Notes: generated by a model not told the origin, from the letters alone. A stretch of DNA of 64,000 nt from Bin80 sp026708685 (GCA_965200955.1 OZ241742.1:1240001-1304000), one strand, 5' to 3'. Shown: positions 25,493 through 35,216, numbered from the stretch's first letter. Translations and numbers: made by a program.

Positions 25493-28100
25493 CCAAAAAC
25501 TTGATGTACTGTCGGAAGAAGGCATTCTTCAGTCTGAATTGCCAGCTGAAATGACTGATAATCTTTCATCCCGGATTCTACTACGACCCTATCAGATTGA
25601 AGCGTTACAGCGATGGATTTACTATATTGAAAAATATAGTGGTAGGCATCCTAAGCCTCACTTGTTGTTTCATATGGCAACTGGAAGTGGTAAAACTGTG
25701 TTGATGGCCGCACTCATCTTAAACCTATACATGCGAGGTTACCGAAATTTCTTGTTTTTTGTAAACTCCTCTCAGATCATTGAAAAAACCAGAGATAATT
25801 TTCTAAATCAGGTATCTCCCAAGCACTTATTCAATAATCCTATACGGATTGATGGCAAACCTGTAAACGTTCAATCGGTTGATACTTTTCAAGCTGTATC
25901 AAGCGATGCAATCAATATTCACTTTACAACTATTCAAGGGCTTCATATTAGAATGAATACCCCAAAAGAAGATTCCATTACGATGGAAGACTTTCGTGAG
26001 TATAAAATTGTGATGATTTCAGATGAGGCACATCACCTAAATGCTGAGACGAAGAAAAATCGGACACAGACTGAAATCAATCAAATAAACAGTTGGGAAC
26101 ATACGGTTACGAATATCTTTCGTCAGCATTCGGAAAATCTTCTATTGGAATTCACTGCAACTGCTGATCTGAATCACTCCGCAATCAGGGAAAAGTACCA
26201 TGATAAGATTCTGTATGATTATCAGTTGAAAGATTTCAAACAAGATGGTTACTCCAAAGATATTGAACTTAGGCAAGCTGACCTGCCTCCTTTGGATAGA
26301 ATGATACAGGCGATGGTTCTGAGTCAATATAGGCGTAAAGTAGCTGAGTCTCATGGAATTCATTGCAAGCCAGTGATTTTGATGAAGTCAAAAACGATCG
26401 CAAAATCCTCTGAGAATGAACGATTATTTACTTCCGAAGTCAAAAAATTGTCTGGTACAGATCTTTTGGAAATGCGAAATTCACTGTCGAGTGAAGATAA
26501 AACTCTCGTCCAAGCTTTCAAATATATCATTGATGAACATGGAGTAGACTATGATGAGTTTGCCCTTGAGTTACAGGGGGATTTCGGAGATGGTAAGGTT
26601 GTTAATGTAAACAAACCTAAGGATCTTGAAGAACTTCAGATTGACTTAAATAATCTTGAAGATCATTCAAATGACCTCAGAGTCATTTTTGCAGTGAATA
26701 AGCTAGATGAAGGTTGGGATGTTTTGAATCTTTTTGATATCGTCCGTTTGTATAATACCCGAGATAGCAAGGGGGATAAGATAGGTAGAACCACCATGTC
26801 TGAAGCTCAGTTAATCGGTCGAGGTGCTCGATATTTTCCTTTCATAGATCCATCTCAACCTGAGGCAATCCCAGAGATTCGCAAGTATGATAGAGATTTG
26901 AAGCACCCACTGAGGATACTGGAGGAACTATACTATCATTGTTCGCACAACCCAAGATATATTGACGAAATCAAGAAAGCTTTGATAAAAATTGGAATGG
27001 AAGATGACAACACACGCGAAGTGAATCTACGCTTGAAAGAAAGTTTCAAGAAATCACAATTTTATCAAATCGGATATGTTTGGATTAATAAGAGAGTAAA
27101 AAACTTGAATGAAGGTGTCACTAAACTTGACGATTATAAGATTGATAACTACTTCACATACTCTATACTAAACACTGGACATGTTGAGGAAACATCTGCT
27201 TTTTCAGATGAGATACCCGAAAGTAAAACGTTCATTGAGACACCAGTTTCCAGAGAACTACAACTTTCGGAGTTCAATAGGCATATTCTCAATTTTGCGA
27301 TGGACTCTAACGAATTTTTCCATTTTTCGAATGTAAAAAAATATTTTCCGCATATTACCAGCATATCTGAATTTCAGACTTCAAAATCATGCCTTGGTTG
27401 TGTGAAGGTTCAGGTTCGTGGATTAAAAAGGGATCTCGATAATATGAGTCCTAAAGAGAAATTGAAAATCGTACGGTATATTCTTTCCCAGATTGAGGAG
27501 AATATAAAGCGTGAAAGTGTAGAATTTGTTGGAACCACCGAATTTACATCCCTCAAAGTCCGAGAGTGTTTCACTGATAAGAAAATTAAAATTCGTACTG
27601 AGGGAGAAGCTGGGTTAAGTTGGGAAAAAAGTAATATTGATGGGCTTAACTTATTCAATCCCATAGATGAAGACTGGTATGCTTATGATGAAAATTACGG
27701 AACAGACCAAGAAAAGTATTTCGTTCAATTTTTGAATGATCAATCTGATTCACTCAATAAACGATATGATGAATTTTATCTTCTTCGTAATCTAAAGGCG
27801 ATAAAGCTCTTTTCTTTCAAGGATGGCAAAGGGTTTGAACCAGACTTCATCCTATTTCTTCGAAAAAAAGGTGAAGATGTTGGCAAAGTTCTTCAATTGT
27901 TTATTGAGCCCAAGGGAAGACATCTTATTGAGAATGATGATTGGAAGCAGAATTTTCTGAAAGATATCGAATGGGAAGATCAGATAGAAGCAATTGGTGA
28001 GGGAAATGAATATCGAGTGTACGGATTACCTTTCTTCAATAACGAACATCAGAATCGTTCAGAATTCAAAGATGCTTTCCAACAACTATTAAATGGTTAA
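25476..28100 (+). CDS. Type III restriction endonuclease subunit Res
   Basis: 874 residues. Res is the translocase/nuclease partner of Mod; the complex cuts DNA with unmethylated sites in suitable orientation. SF2 helicase motifs: RPYQIEALQRW (Q-like), Walker A MATGSGKT at 67-74, DEAH at about 183 (MISDEAHHLN), TATADLNHS (motif III-like), and motif VI region AQLIGRGARYFPF. The C-terminal PD-(D/E)xK nuclease has EPDFILFL at about 788 and LFIEPKG at about 808. All key residues are present, so the subunit looks functional. ATG at 25476 overlaps the end of mod 2, implying translational coupling with the two-mod operon. No second res is present. Confidence 0.95.
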   Translation: MSQSLSQKLDVLSEEGILQSELPAEMTDNLSSRILLRPYQIEALQRWIYYIEKYSGRHPKPHLLFHMATGSGKTVLMAALILNLYMRGYRNFLFFVNSSQIIEKTRDNFLNQVSPKHLFNNPIRIDGKPVNVQSVDTFQAVSSDAINIHFTTIQGLHIRMNTPKEDSITMEDFREYKIVMISDEAHHLNAETKKNRTQTEINQINSWEHTVTNIFRQHSENLLLEFTATADLNHSAIREKYHDKILYDYQLKDFKQDGYSKDIELRQADLPPLDRMIQAMVLSQYRRKVAESHGIHCKPVILMKSKTIAKSSENERLFTSEVKKLSGTDLLEMRNSLSSEDKTLVQAFKYIIDEHGVDYDEFALELQGDFGDGKVVNVNKPKDLEELQIDLNNLEDHSNDLRVIFAVNKLDEGWDVLNLFDIVRLYNTRDSKGDKIGRTTMSEAQLIGRGARYFPFIDPSQPEAIPEIRKYDRDLKHPLRILEELYYHCSHNPRYIDEIKKALIKIGMEDDNTREVNLRLKESFKKSQFYQIGYVWINKRVKNLNEGVTKLDDYKIDNYFTYSILNTGHVEETSAFSDEIPESKTFIETPVSRELQLSEFNRHILNFAMDSNEFFHFSNVKKYFPHITSISEFQTSKSCLGCVKVQVRGLKRDLDNMSPKEKLKIVRYILSQIEENIKRESVEFVGTTEFTSLKVRECFTDKKIKIRTEGEAGLSWEKSNIDGLNLFNPIDEDWYAYDENYGTDQEKYFVQFLNDQSDSLNKRYDEFYLLRNLKAIKLFSFKDGKGFEPDFILFLRKKGEDVGKVLQLFIEPKGRHLIENDDWKQNFLKDIEWEDQIEAIGEGNEYRVYGLPFFNNEHQNRSEFKDAFQQLLNG

Positions 28101-28257
28101 TACCGTAATGGGATAGAACTTCATAATTGATGATGTTACCACAACTAACCCAGAGTTTTCTCATGTAAACAAAGCCTCGTCTTGATTAAGATTGCTATTT
28201 TGAATTAAGGTACATCCAGTTATCTAATTGCCACCAAATCACATTTTTTCTTCTTGA

Positions 28258-29418
28258 ATGAATTCAGAGTTTCAAAATATTTCGTTGTATGTGCATATAC
28301 CATTCTGCACTCAGCGTTGCTCCTACTGTGATTTTTATTTTGTGACGACCAAGCGTGGGTATGAAGAATTTGTAGATGCCCTTTGCCTTGAAATTACGCA
28401 AGTCGCACAATCCTACTCAAACCCATCGTTGTCAACCATCTATTTTGGCGGTGGGACCCCCTCTCTATTCCCATCATCTGCATTACAATACATCCTTGAC
28501 CATATCCACCATTCGTTTCAAACGGGTCAGCTCCGCGAAGTGACCATTGAAGCAAATCCAGAGGACATCACGGACCACTTTTTACATGAGCTATTGAACA
28601 TTGGTGTAACCCGCGTCAGTTTGGGGGTTCAGTCATTTGATGATCACGATTTAAGGTTCATGAATCGGTGTCATGATAGCGATCAGGCCATTGAGGCATG
28701 TCGCAAGATCCAGTCTGCAGGCTTTAACAGTTGGTCCCTGGATTTAATTTTTGGAGTTCCAGATGTTTCTCTGAAGAGATGGGAAGACAACTTGACGAAA
28801 GCGATCCATACGGGAGTACCACATATCTCCACCTACAGCCTGACGGTTGAACCCTCTACACCTTTGTATAAACAGGTACAAAGGGGAAAAGTGATCATAA
28901 GTTCTGATTCACATATCTCGGATCAGTTTCAGTTGGCCATGGACATACTCCAAAAAGCGGGGTATCAGCATTATGAAATTTCTAGCTTTGCACAGTCAGG
29001 GCATGAATCCCAGCATAATTCACAGTACTGGAGTCATGACAATTATCTTGGAGTGGGGCCGAGTGCTCATTCATTCTGGTGGGAAGATGACGAGATTGTG
29101 CGCTGGGAAAACGTTCGCAATTTGAGGGTCTATTCAGATTTGATTTATCATCATGAGCCGCCGTTCTCCTTCAGGGAAACGCTTACAAAACAGGATCTTA
29201 TTCGTGAAAAAATCATGCTGTCGCTTCGTACATCTCAGGGAATTGATTTGAATGACCTTGAGCAGAAGTATGGCTATCGTCTCCTAGATCAAAAGCAGCA
29301 GCAACTTCAGTTGATGGAGTCAAATGGACTCATAACTCTAACCAAGTCATCGGTACGTCTGACGCAAAAGGGTAAGCATATCTGCGATCAGATCACTCAA
29401 CGATTGTGGAATGATTGA
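28258..29418 (+). CDS. hemW: Radical SAM family heme chaperone HemW
   Basis: 386 residues. The cluster motif CTQRCSYCDFYF (Cys17, 21, 24) with the following aspartate and phenylalanines is that of the HemN/HemW group. IYFGGGTPSLFP, VTIEANPEDI, RVSLGVQSFDD and DLIFGVP follow in family order, and the C-terminal HemN_C domain has the short HemW-type wing. Members this short without the extra N-terminal residues of HemN act as heme chaperones rather than coproporphyrinogen oxidases, which is the reason for this name. The initiating ATG directly follows a TTCTTG stretch; no strong Shine-Dalgarno is visible. No heme-synthesis gene is adjacent. Confidence 0.92.
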   Translation: MNSEFQNISLYVHIPFCTQRCSYCDFYFVTTKRGYEEFVDALCLEITQVAQSYSNPSLSTIYFGGGTPSLFPSSALQYILDHIHHSFQTGQLREVTIEANPEDITDHFLHELLNIGVTRVSLGVQSFDDHDLRFMNRCHDSDQAIEACRKIQSAGFNSWSLDLIFGVPDVSLKRWEDNLTKAIHTGVPHISTYSLTVEPSTPLYKQVQRGKVIISSDSHISDQFQLAMDILQKAGYQHYEISSFAQSGHESQHNSQYWSHDNYLGVGPSAHSFWWEDDEIVRWENVRNLRVYSDLIYHHEPPFSFRETLTKQDLIREKIMLSLRTSQGIDLNDLEQKYGYRLLDQKQQQLQLMESNGLITLTKSSVRLTQKGKHICDQITQRLWND

Positions 29419-29527
29419 TGTGCTATCATACATCATCTTCAGCATTCATTCAATTGCTGTCATAATCATCATGGATGAACAAGATTACATCTAGGAAGGT
29501 AAAATTCGCTCATTTAAACTTTTCCTT

Positions 29528-30190
29528 ATGCTTACTTTAATTTTGGTAAATGTTTTTACCGTCTTGGTAGTGATTGTTTCAGCAATTTTCATCTATAAAC
29601 GAGCCTCCGTGCAACGCGAACGTCGTTTAGATTCAATGCATTTTACCTTACACAGGAAGGTCACCAAGCTTCAGCGTCGCTATGATAAGATGATGGATAA
29701 ACTGAGGTATGAATTTCAGGCAAAAATGGCACTTATGGAGAAACGACTCCAGTACATTCAAGACAATGTAGATAGCATGCAGGGCGAGATGATTTATCGC
29801 CCGAAAGTGCACACGAACGAAACACTGATGTTTGATCGACAGATCCTTCGTCTGCATGGTTTTTCAAAATTTCACTCCGATGGACATAAATCCAAAGTGG
29901 ATCATGTCATCCATGCCACATCATCCACGGTGAGCCAGTCTTTGCGCGAGGGCTTCAACTTATCTGTCAATGCAGAAGAGCCTCCTGTACTGGAGATGAC
30001 AGGATCTGACTATGTGGGGGAAGTCTCACCAGATACTAGCCATATGACATCCCCATCCTACAATGTTCGTTACACGGTTCCTCGTCAATTCGCGGCTCAC
30101 AACTGGTTAATCACCGATAGCCCCCATGGTCATGAGACTCTCAGTCATCCTTTTCATCATCTTAATTTCACTAGCGAGGTGCTCAAGTGA
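29528..30190 (+). CDS. Hypothetical membrane-anchored coiled-coil protein, 220 aa
   Basis: One N-terminal transmembrane segment (MLTLILVNVFTVLVVIVSAI, residues 1-22) is followed by basic residues and a heptad-like stretch (about 30-90, LHRKVTKLQRRYDKMMDKL onward) likely to form a coiled coil. The C-terminal 110 residues are rich in His, Ser and Thr with no recognised fold. Its last 59 bp overlap the start of the next gene in another frame, which is unusual and suggests one of the two boundaries is longer than the functional one. Function unknown. Confidence 0.65.
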   Translation: MLTLILVNVFTVLVVIVSAIFIYKRASVQRERRLDSMHFTLHRKVTKLQRRYDKMMDKLRYEFQAKMALMEKRLQYIQDNVDSMQGEMIYRPKVHTNETLMFDRQILRLHGFSKFHSDGHKSKVDHVIHATSSTVSQSLREGFNLSVNAEEPPVLEMTGSDYVGEVSPDTSHMTSPSYNVRYTVPRQFAAHNWLITDSPHGHETLSHPFHHLNFTSEVLK

Positions 30191-30590
30191 GCCCGAAGAG
30201 CTTCCAGTCGGAACCCTTGAATTCATCAGTGAAAACGCAGAGATCATCCACACGATAGATATCGAATTTGCAGAGGATGAACAGGCCCGTGCAACGGGAT
30301 TGATGCATCGTCGTCAACTCTCTCTCTCAGAAGGAATGTTGTTCGTTTTTCCTGAACCAGATTCTTTGAGTTTTTGGATGGCAAACACTCCTATACCTCT
30401 AGATATTATCTTCGTGGGATCCGATTCTGCGATTGTCAATATAGCCAAGCGTACTACTCCCTTATCACGAGAGTTTATTCGCTCCACTGATCTTGCTCAA
30501 TATGTGGTTGAGGTGCGTGGGGGAGTCACTGATCGTTTTGGCATTGACTCATCTGCTAGGGTTCAATGGCGAAAAACACACAATGAATAA
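30132..30590 (+). CDS. DUF192 lipoprotein
   Basis: ATG at 30132 (MRLSVILFIILISLARCSSE) gives a lipoprotein signal with the lipobox cysteine in LARC; ATG at 30126 is possible. The domain pattern is DUF192: IDIEFAEDEQARATGLMHRR, EGMLFVFPEP, SFWMANTPIPLDIIFV, and VVEVRGGVTDRFGI. The family (about 115 residues) is widespread and exported, of unknown biochemical role. The stop overlaps the ATG of a second DUF192 gene by 8 bp, so the pair is translationally coupled and probably arose by duplication. Confidence 0.88.
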   Translation: MRLSVILFIILISLARCSSEPEELPVGTLEFISENAEIIHTIDIEFAEDEQARATGLMHRRQLSLSEGMLFVFPEPDSLSFWMANTPIPLDIIFVGSDSAIVNIAKRTTPLSREFIRSTDLAQYVVEVRGGVTDRFGIDSSARVQWRKTHNE

Positions 30591-31089
30591 TCCGATGGAT
30601 ATGTTTCAATCAAATCATGGATGGGTAGGGATCTTACTGTTGTTGACATGCTTAGCTATTTCATGCCAGAGTTCTTCCTCCCCTCCCTCAACCACGCCAG
30701 AAATCCCTTTCAGAGTCGATGGATCGCTTGATTTTGTTCGTAGTGGGGAAGATTTTCTTACGCTTGACATTGAAATTGCTGACACAGATTCCCTGCGAGA
30801 GCGGGGAATGATGCAACGCAGTTCATTCCCACCCGAGTCAGGTATGCTATTTTTGTTTGATCACCAAGAATTTCGTCAATTCTGGATGGGCAATACCCCC
30901 TTATCATTGGACCTGTTGTTTATTTCTAATGATTCAGCAATTGTTGACATTGCAAAATATGCCAAGCCCTATTCGCCCGATCCGATTGTGAGTCAGGCAC
31001 CTGCTCAGTTTGTTTTAGAAGTTCCTGCGGGGTTTGCAGACACCAAAGGCATCGTAGAGGGCGATAGAGTTCGATGGATCCGTAACTGA
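30583..31089 (+). CDS. DUF192 lipoprotein, second copy
   Basis: ATG at 30583 (MNNPMDMFQSNHGWVGILLL) leads to a lipobox in LTCLAISC. DUF192 landmarks match the first copy: LDIEIADTDSLRERGMMQRS, SGMLFLFDHQEFRQFWMGN, SLDLLFISNDSAIVDIAK and FVLEVPAGFADTKGI. The two are clearly paralogous but diverged, so the duplication is not recent. A Ser/Pro-rich linker after the lipid cysteine suggests tethering to a membrane face. Last gene of this small unit; a weak hairpin follows at its stop codon. Confidence 0.88.
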   Translation: MNNPMDMFQSNHGWVGILLLLTCLAISCQSSSSPPSTTPEIPFRVDGSLDFVRSGEDFLTLDIEIADTDSLRERGMMQRSSFPPESGMLFLFDHQEFRQFWMGNTPLSLDLLFISNDSAIVDIAKYAKPYSPDPIVSQAPAQFVLEVPAGFADTKGIVEGDRVRWIRN

Positions 31090-31106
31090 CTTCAATCAGT
31101 TGTTTT
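31084..31106 (+). terminator. Weak intrinsic terminator candidate
   Basis: AACTGA (31084-31089, containing the stop codon) pairs with TCAGTT (31096-31101) across a 6-nt loop and is followed by GTTTTA. The stem is short and AT-rich, so strength is doubtful. Confidence 0.35.
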
Positions 31107-31238
31107 AGATGAAAGAAATATCCGCCATGAGTTCACAACGTTGTTGGTGAATCTCTCATGTTGGATTTGATATGCTCACTGGAAAAGAGTTCATCTCAGT
31201 CTATCCTGAATTCCCGCGTGCATCATTGTCCATGAAAA

Positions 31239-32966
31239 TTAGGGGCGTTTCACGAATTTAATGCGTAGCAATTTATTGTCCAGCCACGGGATTCTCTCTT
31301 GAAAATCTTGGTATCCTGCCTTTTTTAGGAATCCTGTTTTTGCCCGTAAGCGCAAGGCCACTACAATTTCGTCTTCGGTAATGGTCACCTTGCCACTGAG
31401 GCGAACGAGATCACGGAAGATCGTTTCGGCTTCGGCATGTTCATATCCATCTCCCGCACGTACGCCGAGGAGCCTGTACAGTATACTGGCCATGACTGTC
31501 AACTGGGTATCCACATTGATGCGCATGGGAACGACCGAGCTCAGGGAATCGAGATGGAAGAATTTGATGGCATCGCTGATCACATTTTCAATGACCATTC
31601 TCCTAGCGTACCGATCAATGAGTTGGGTTGGAGAACGTTTCCTTTGATTGGTGAGCATCACGGTTGGCTTCCCATTGTTGCCCAGACCTTTGATGAGTAG
31701 CTGTCGTACCTTGTGAGGGTTTTTTTGAAGAGTGACGATTTCTTCAATCACCTTAGGATTCCGATAGGTGCGGGAGATATTGGTCAGCCGTATTTTTTTC
31801 CAAGAATCCAGGGGTAGTGTATGGATGTGTTGAATCAACTTCTCCGACTTTCTTCGCAAGGTAATATAGTTGGTTCCCATATCGGTCAGTTTTCCCAAAA
31901 TCTCATGGGTGGTAAATCGACTGTCAAAGACTAATTCTTTGGGAAGGGTGCCCGTCTGTGCTTTCCAGTAGTTCACAAAACGTAGGATGGATTCATTCTG
32001 TGTTTCTTTTCGAACGGTTGGATCTGCATAACAAAAGACATGGGAGTCCGCATCACGGGCAAGCACGGTGAGAATGCCATGTTGACTACGACCACGCTTG
32101 GAGATGTAATGTTTCTGCAGGAGTGCATCATCCCCATGATACGGAATCGTATGAAAATCCAGATCCACGGATTGTCCTCCGCCGATGACATCCGAAAGAC
32201 GGACGGCGGCATGATACCATTGATGCATCAACGGATCGCTAAACTTCGGATCTACCTCAATGGAGTATTCGGTTAATGTGGTTCGTTTGGGAACGACATT
32301 GAGTCCAGCAAAGAGTGCGAGTCCTTCATCCAGTGTTTCAGCCATCACATGAGACGGTCGGCCAATCCCATGGAGTTTGAGTGCTAACAGTGACAGGAGT
32401 GCACATTCTGGTGGGATCATCGTCGTACCCGGCAGGTCGGCGTTGTGGACCATGGTATCAATCCTCATTCGGGCCAAATCAAATGCAAACAAAAAGAGTC
32501 CACCAAAATCCGTACGAAAGGATCGAGGACTCAGATCAAGCTTCCTGCGGTCGGCAATCGTTCTGGAACGGGATGATTCAATCTTTCTGTTTTTGGGTAA
32601 CCGTTGAATTCCCTCTTGGGTAAAGATCTTCTGAATGTAGCCCATACTGGCGGGGATCTTTTCCTCTTTCAAACGCACTTGAATCTGGTTGATGGTTAAC
32701 CCCTCTTCCAGGCGTAGCTGAAGAATTCGTTCGGGACGTGGATTTTTCTTTGATGGAAGCTCCACTTTTTTCGTCGGCCAGAAAAACTCTAAAGTCGGTT
32801 TTTTATGGAAGCGTGTGAGCAGATTACGGAACGATCCTTCGGTATAGCCCCCACGTGCGGCGGCCTCTTCCACCGAGCATTGTTCGTAATGATAGGCTCT
32901 GAGGGCTTCGTATTGGCGCATAGCCAAGCCCTTGGGGTCGTGAAAAAAATCTAAACGTTGAATCAT
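31239..32966 (-). CDS. DDE transposase, IS4-like group, about 575 aa
   Basis: ATG at 32966 (MIQRLDFFHDPKGLAMRQYE) is preferred because the 30 upstream codons are AT-rich filler. The N-terminal 150 residues hold one or two helix-turn-helix units (CSVEEAAARGGYTEGSFRNL; LTINQIQVRLKEEKIPAS). The DDE core has SVDLDFHTIPYHGDDAL, then LPKELVFDSRFTTHEIL, and RYARRMVIENVISDAIKFF, giving D, D and E in IS4-like order. The frame is intact and codes for a long protein of a widespread transposase type that I cannot place in a named IS subfamily. No terminal inverted repeats were found by eye at either side, so it may be an immobile remnant or a domesticated copy. Confidence 0.75.
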   Translation of the reverse strand: MIQRLDFFHDPKGLAMRQYEALRAYHYEQCSVEEAAARGGYTEGSFRNLLTRFHKKPTLEFFWPTKKVELPSKKNPRPERILQLRLEEGLTINQIQVRLKEEKIPASMGYIQKIFTQEGIQRLPKNRKIESSRSRTIADRRKLDLSPRSFRTDFGGLFLFAFDLARMRIDTMVHNADLPGTTMIPPECALLSLLALKLHGIGRPSHVMAETLDEGLALFAGLNVVPKRTTLTEYSIEVDPKFSDPLMHQWYHAAVRLSDVIGGGQSVDLDFHTIPYHGDDALLQKHYISKRGRSQHGILTVLARDADSHVFCYADPTVRKETQNESILRFVNYWKAQTGTLPKELVFDSRFTTHEILGKLTDMGTNYITLRRKSEKLIQHIHTLPLDSWKKIRLTNISRTYRNPKVIEEIVTLQKNPHKVRQLLIKGLGNNGKPTVMLTNQRKRSPTQLIDRYARRMVIENVISDAIKFFHLDSLSSVVPMRINVDTQLTVMASILYRLLGVRAGDGYEHAEAETIFRDLVRLSGKVTITEDEIVVALRLRAKTGFLKKAGYQDFQERIPWLDNKLLRIKFVKRP

Positions 32967-33602
32967 TGATAGAAATGAAGTATGAAGCAAAATAAATATA
33001 CTAAAATAAATTAATAAAAACAAATGATTTTGGCTAAAAATCCAGAAAATAGACAAAAAAGGGATGTATACGTGCTATTTTAGTGCTTAATTGGAGAGAA
33101 TTGAGAGAGTCGTGTGAGTGTCAACGAGGCGTAAAATATATTTACAAAAAAAATATTGCTTCATCATTTCATAAATATAATGATTCTGCTCAAAATATAT
33201 GTGTTCTAATACGCTGTAAAGAGATTGAGGAGAAAACAGAAGCCGCGCGGAAATTCAGGCTATCACTTAAAGGGTTCATCTACTCAATGACTACGATTCA
33301 ATAGGATGGCAATGACTTTGATCGTCTCTGGTAAAGTTCAGAGTAATTAGCCCCATCAGAGTCGTCAACAAATATGTTTTTAACCAACCTAGAAGATTCC
33401 ACATCAATTCAACCTGCCACAATGTAATCCGAAGTGATGATCGAAAAGTGTATGTGCGTTACTCCGAAATCCCAAGGAGATGACTCGTTCATTGGTTTTT
33501 CAAGGATATAAGGATTCATTTGCTCACACTCGGTGAGAAATTGGGCTTTGTAATCTATCCTACTTATCGTAGTGATTGATACCAGTTGACCCAGTCTGAG
33601 TT
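32967..33602. other. Intergenic region between transposase and OLD-like gene, 636 bp
   Basis: The first 230 bp are strikingly AT-rich with A-tracts. A 73-codon frame at 33083-33304 has no recognisable content and is judged non-coding. The rest has no supported gene, RNA or clear terminator. It probably holds decayed mobile-element flank. Confidence 0.5.
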
Positions 33603-35216
33603 TTAATTCTGATTCATTCTGAAGTGGTCTGCTATGATATCAAGCTTTTGAATCACTTCAGGGTGAATCTCCTCTGCATGCATGTGATAAGCAATGTCGC
33701 AGAAATCTGTATCATGGATGTTGATTTTGGCGGCCTCACAAACTTCACGTAACACCATCTTTCCTTTTTTGCCATCAAAATAATCCCTCTCCAACGGCCG
33801 CAAAAAGAATGCTGGAGGAAAATATTCCCTCATATATTCGGTTGTGCATTCAACGGATTGGTGATCTCTTATGGAACCCATCCAGCGAAGAATTGCCGAA
33901 GGATGGATTAAGTAGTTTTCTATTTCATAACGTTTCCAAATCAGAAGCTTCATCCCGTCGGGTTGAAGTTGATCTTCTACTTCAGGGCCTTTGTTGTTTC
34001 TATCCTGAAGTTCAACCCCTTTGATGTGGTGTGCATGGATACGAATTGCCTTAAGATGGCGAACGGATCTCCAACTGTCTTCTGCAGTGAATTTGCAGAA
34101 TGGCGATTCCAAAAATGTGTATAGTGGGTGATTCAGTGCATATGCCCAGGTTCTAAGAATTTCCAGATCTGTTTTGCCTTCCAAATATAGGACGCATCCA
34201 AACTGTTGGGCCATGATGATGTCCAAATTGTTGAGATAGAGAGATTCAATCACCGTCTGTTCATCTGAAATTTTATTGAGACCCGCAGAGAGAACCCGGA
34301 GATCATGCAGGTTTGTCTCCTTGATCAGTCTCTCAGAATGCGTAGCAATGATCAATTGTTGCCCGTGAAGGCGAGATCGTTTTTTTAGATCTCGGTACAG
34401 TTTTTCCTGAAGAAATATATGTAGGTGAGCATCTAACTCGTCAATAAGTATGGTTGAAGATTCTTTCAGTAAGATAATTGCATAGATCATCAGGATCTGT
34501 AAGAAACCAGATGATGCACCCGATAAGTCCATCTCAAATTCGCCAACATCGTCCTGAAAACCAGCATAAACCGTCTGTACTCCAGCAATCGGCATCGTCA
34601 GCTGGTATAGAAAGAGATCTTGGATAATGCTCTGGAGTTCACTCCACTTATCGGGGCTACGACTAACCTCATAGAGCAGATTACGAACTACTGTTCCCGC
34701 ATGTCCTGTAGCAATCCGTGTAGGGATGACGCTTGATCTGTATGGCGGCTCATCCCGATCAATTCCTGACATGGGGGTGATCAAGGAAGTGATGAAAGGG
34801 TTACGGATATACTTTTTAAGCGTGGATGCAGGCACTTCTTTCATGGGACGTATGTCCACGGATGTTCGCCCCCTGTAAACAAATTCAAATCCTATCGTCT
34901 CACCGTTGATTCGGAGTTGAATAGATGCTGGAGAATCAATGCATTGTTGATACCATAGATTCTTCCAGTCTTTGAGGAGAATGGAGGATATTTCGATATA
35001 GATGATCTCAATACTTGGATAGTGGCCGTCATCATCAAGGTCAAAACGATCGCTTTTTTCTCCCCAAAGTGACATGACTTCAGACCATAAAGCAATGGTC
35101 TGGAGGAGAGTGGTTTTACCACAGTTGTGGAGTCCAACAATCACTACATGTTCATCTAGTTGAACATGTAGCGACTTAAAGCACATGATATTTTGAATGT
35201 CTATCCGCTCAATCAT
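33603..35216 (-). CDS. OLD-family-like ATPase with TOPRIM-like C-terminus
   Basis: 537 residues. ABC/SMC-like ATPase: Walker A GLHNCGKTTLL at 28-38 (His where relatives often have a small residue), signature-like DLSGASSGFLQIL, Walker B STILIDELDAHLH at about 257, and a following ATHSERLI switch. The C-terminal part has VLYLEGKTDLEILRTWA (the TOPRIM glutamate), a degenerate LQDRNNKG at the DxD site, and LIWKRYEIENYLIHP, a stretch common in OLD proteins. Class 1 OLD nucleases act alone; class 2 (GajA) needs a UvrD-like partner, which is absent here. A defence role is inferred. It stands alone between transposase debris and the suf genes. Confidence 0.8.
   Translation of the reverse strand: MIERIDIQNIMCFKSLHVQLDEHVVIVGLHNCGKTTLLQTIALWSEVMSLWGEKSDRFDLDDDGHYPSIEIIYIEISSILLKDWKNLWYQQCIDSPASIQLRINGETIGFEFVYRGRTSVDIRPMKEVPASTLKKYIRNPFITSLITPMSGIDRDEPPYRSSVIPTRIATGHAGTVVRNLLYEVSRSPDKWSELQSIIQDLFLYQLTMPIAGVQTVYAGFQDDVGEFEMDLSGASSGFLQILMIYAIILLKESSTILIDELDAHLHIFLQEKLYRDLKKRSRLHGQQLIIATHSERLIKETNLHDLRVLSAGLNKISDEQTVIESLYLNNLDIIMAQQFGCVLYLEGKTDLEILRTWAYALNHPLYTFLESPFCKFTAEDSWRSVRHLKAIRIHAHHIKGVELQDRNNKGPEVEDQLQPDGMKLLIWKRYEIENYLIHPSAILRWMGSIRDHQSVECTTEYMREYFPPAFFLRPLERDYFDGKKGKMVLREVCEAAKINIHDTDFCDIAYHMHAEEIHPEVIQKLDIIADHFRMNQN

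Noticed and set aside
33083..33304. 73-codon frame after the transposase
   Set aside because: Lies in AT-rich sequence, has no domain, no ribosome binding site and no coupled neighbour.
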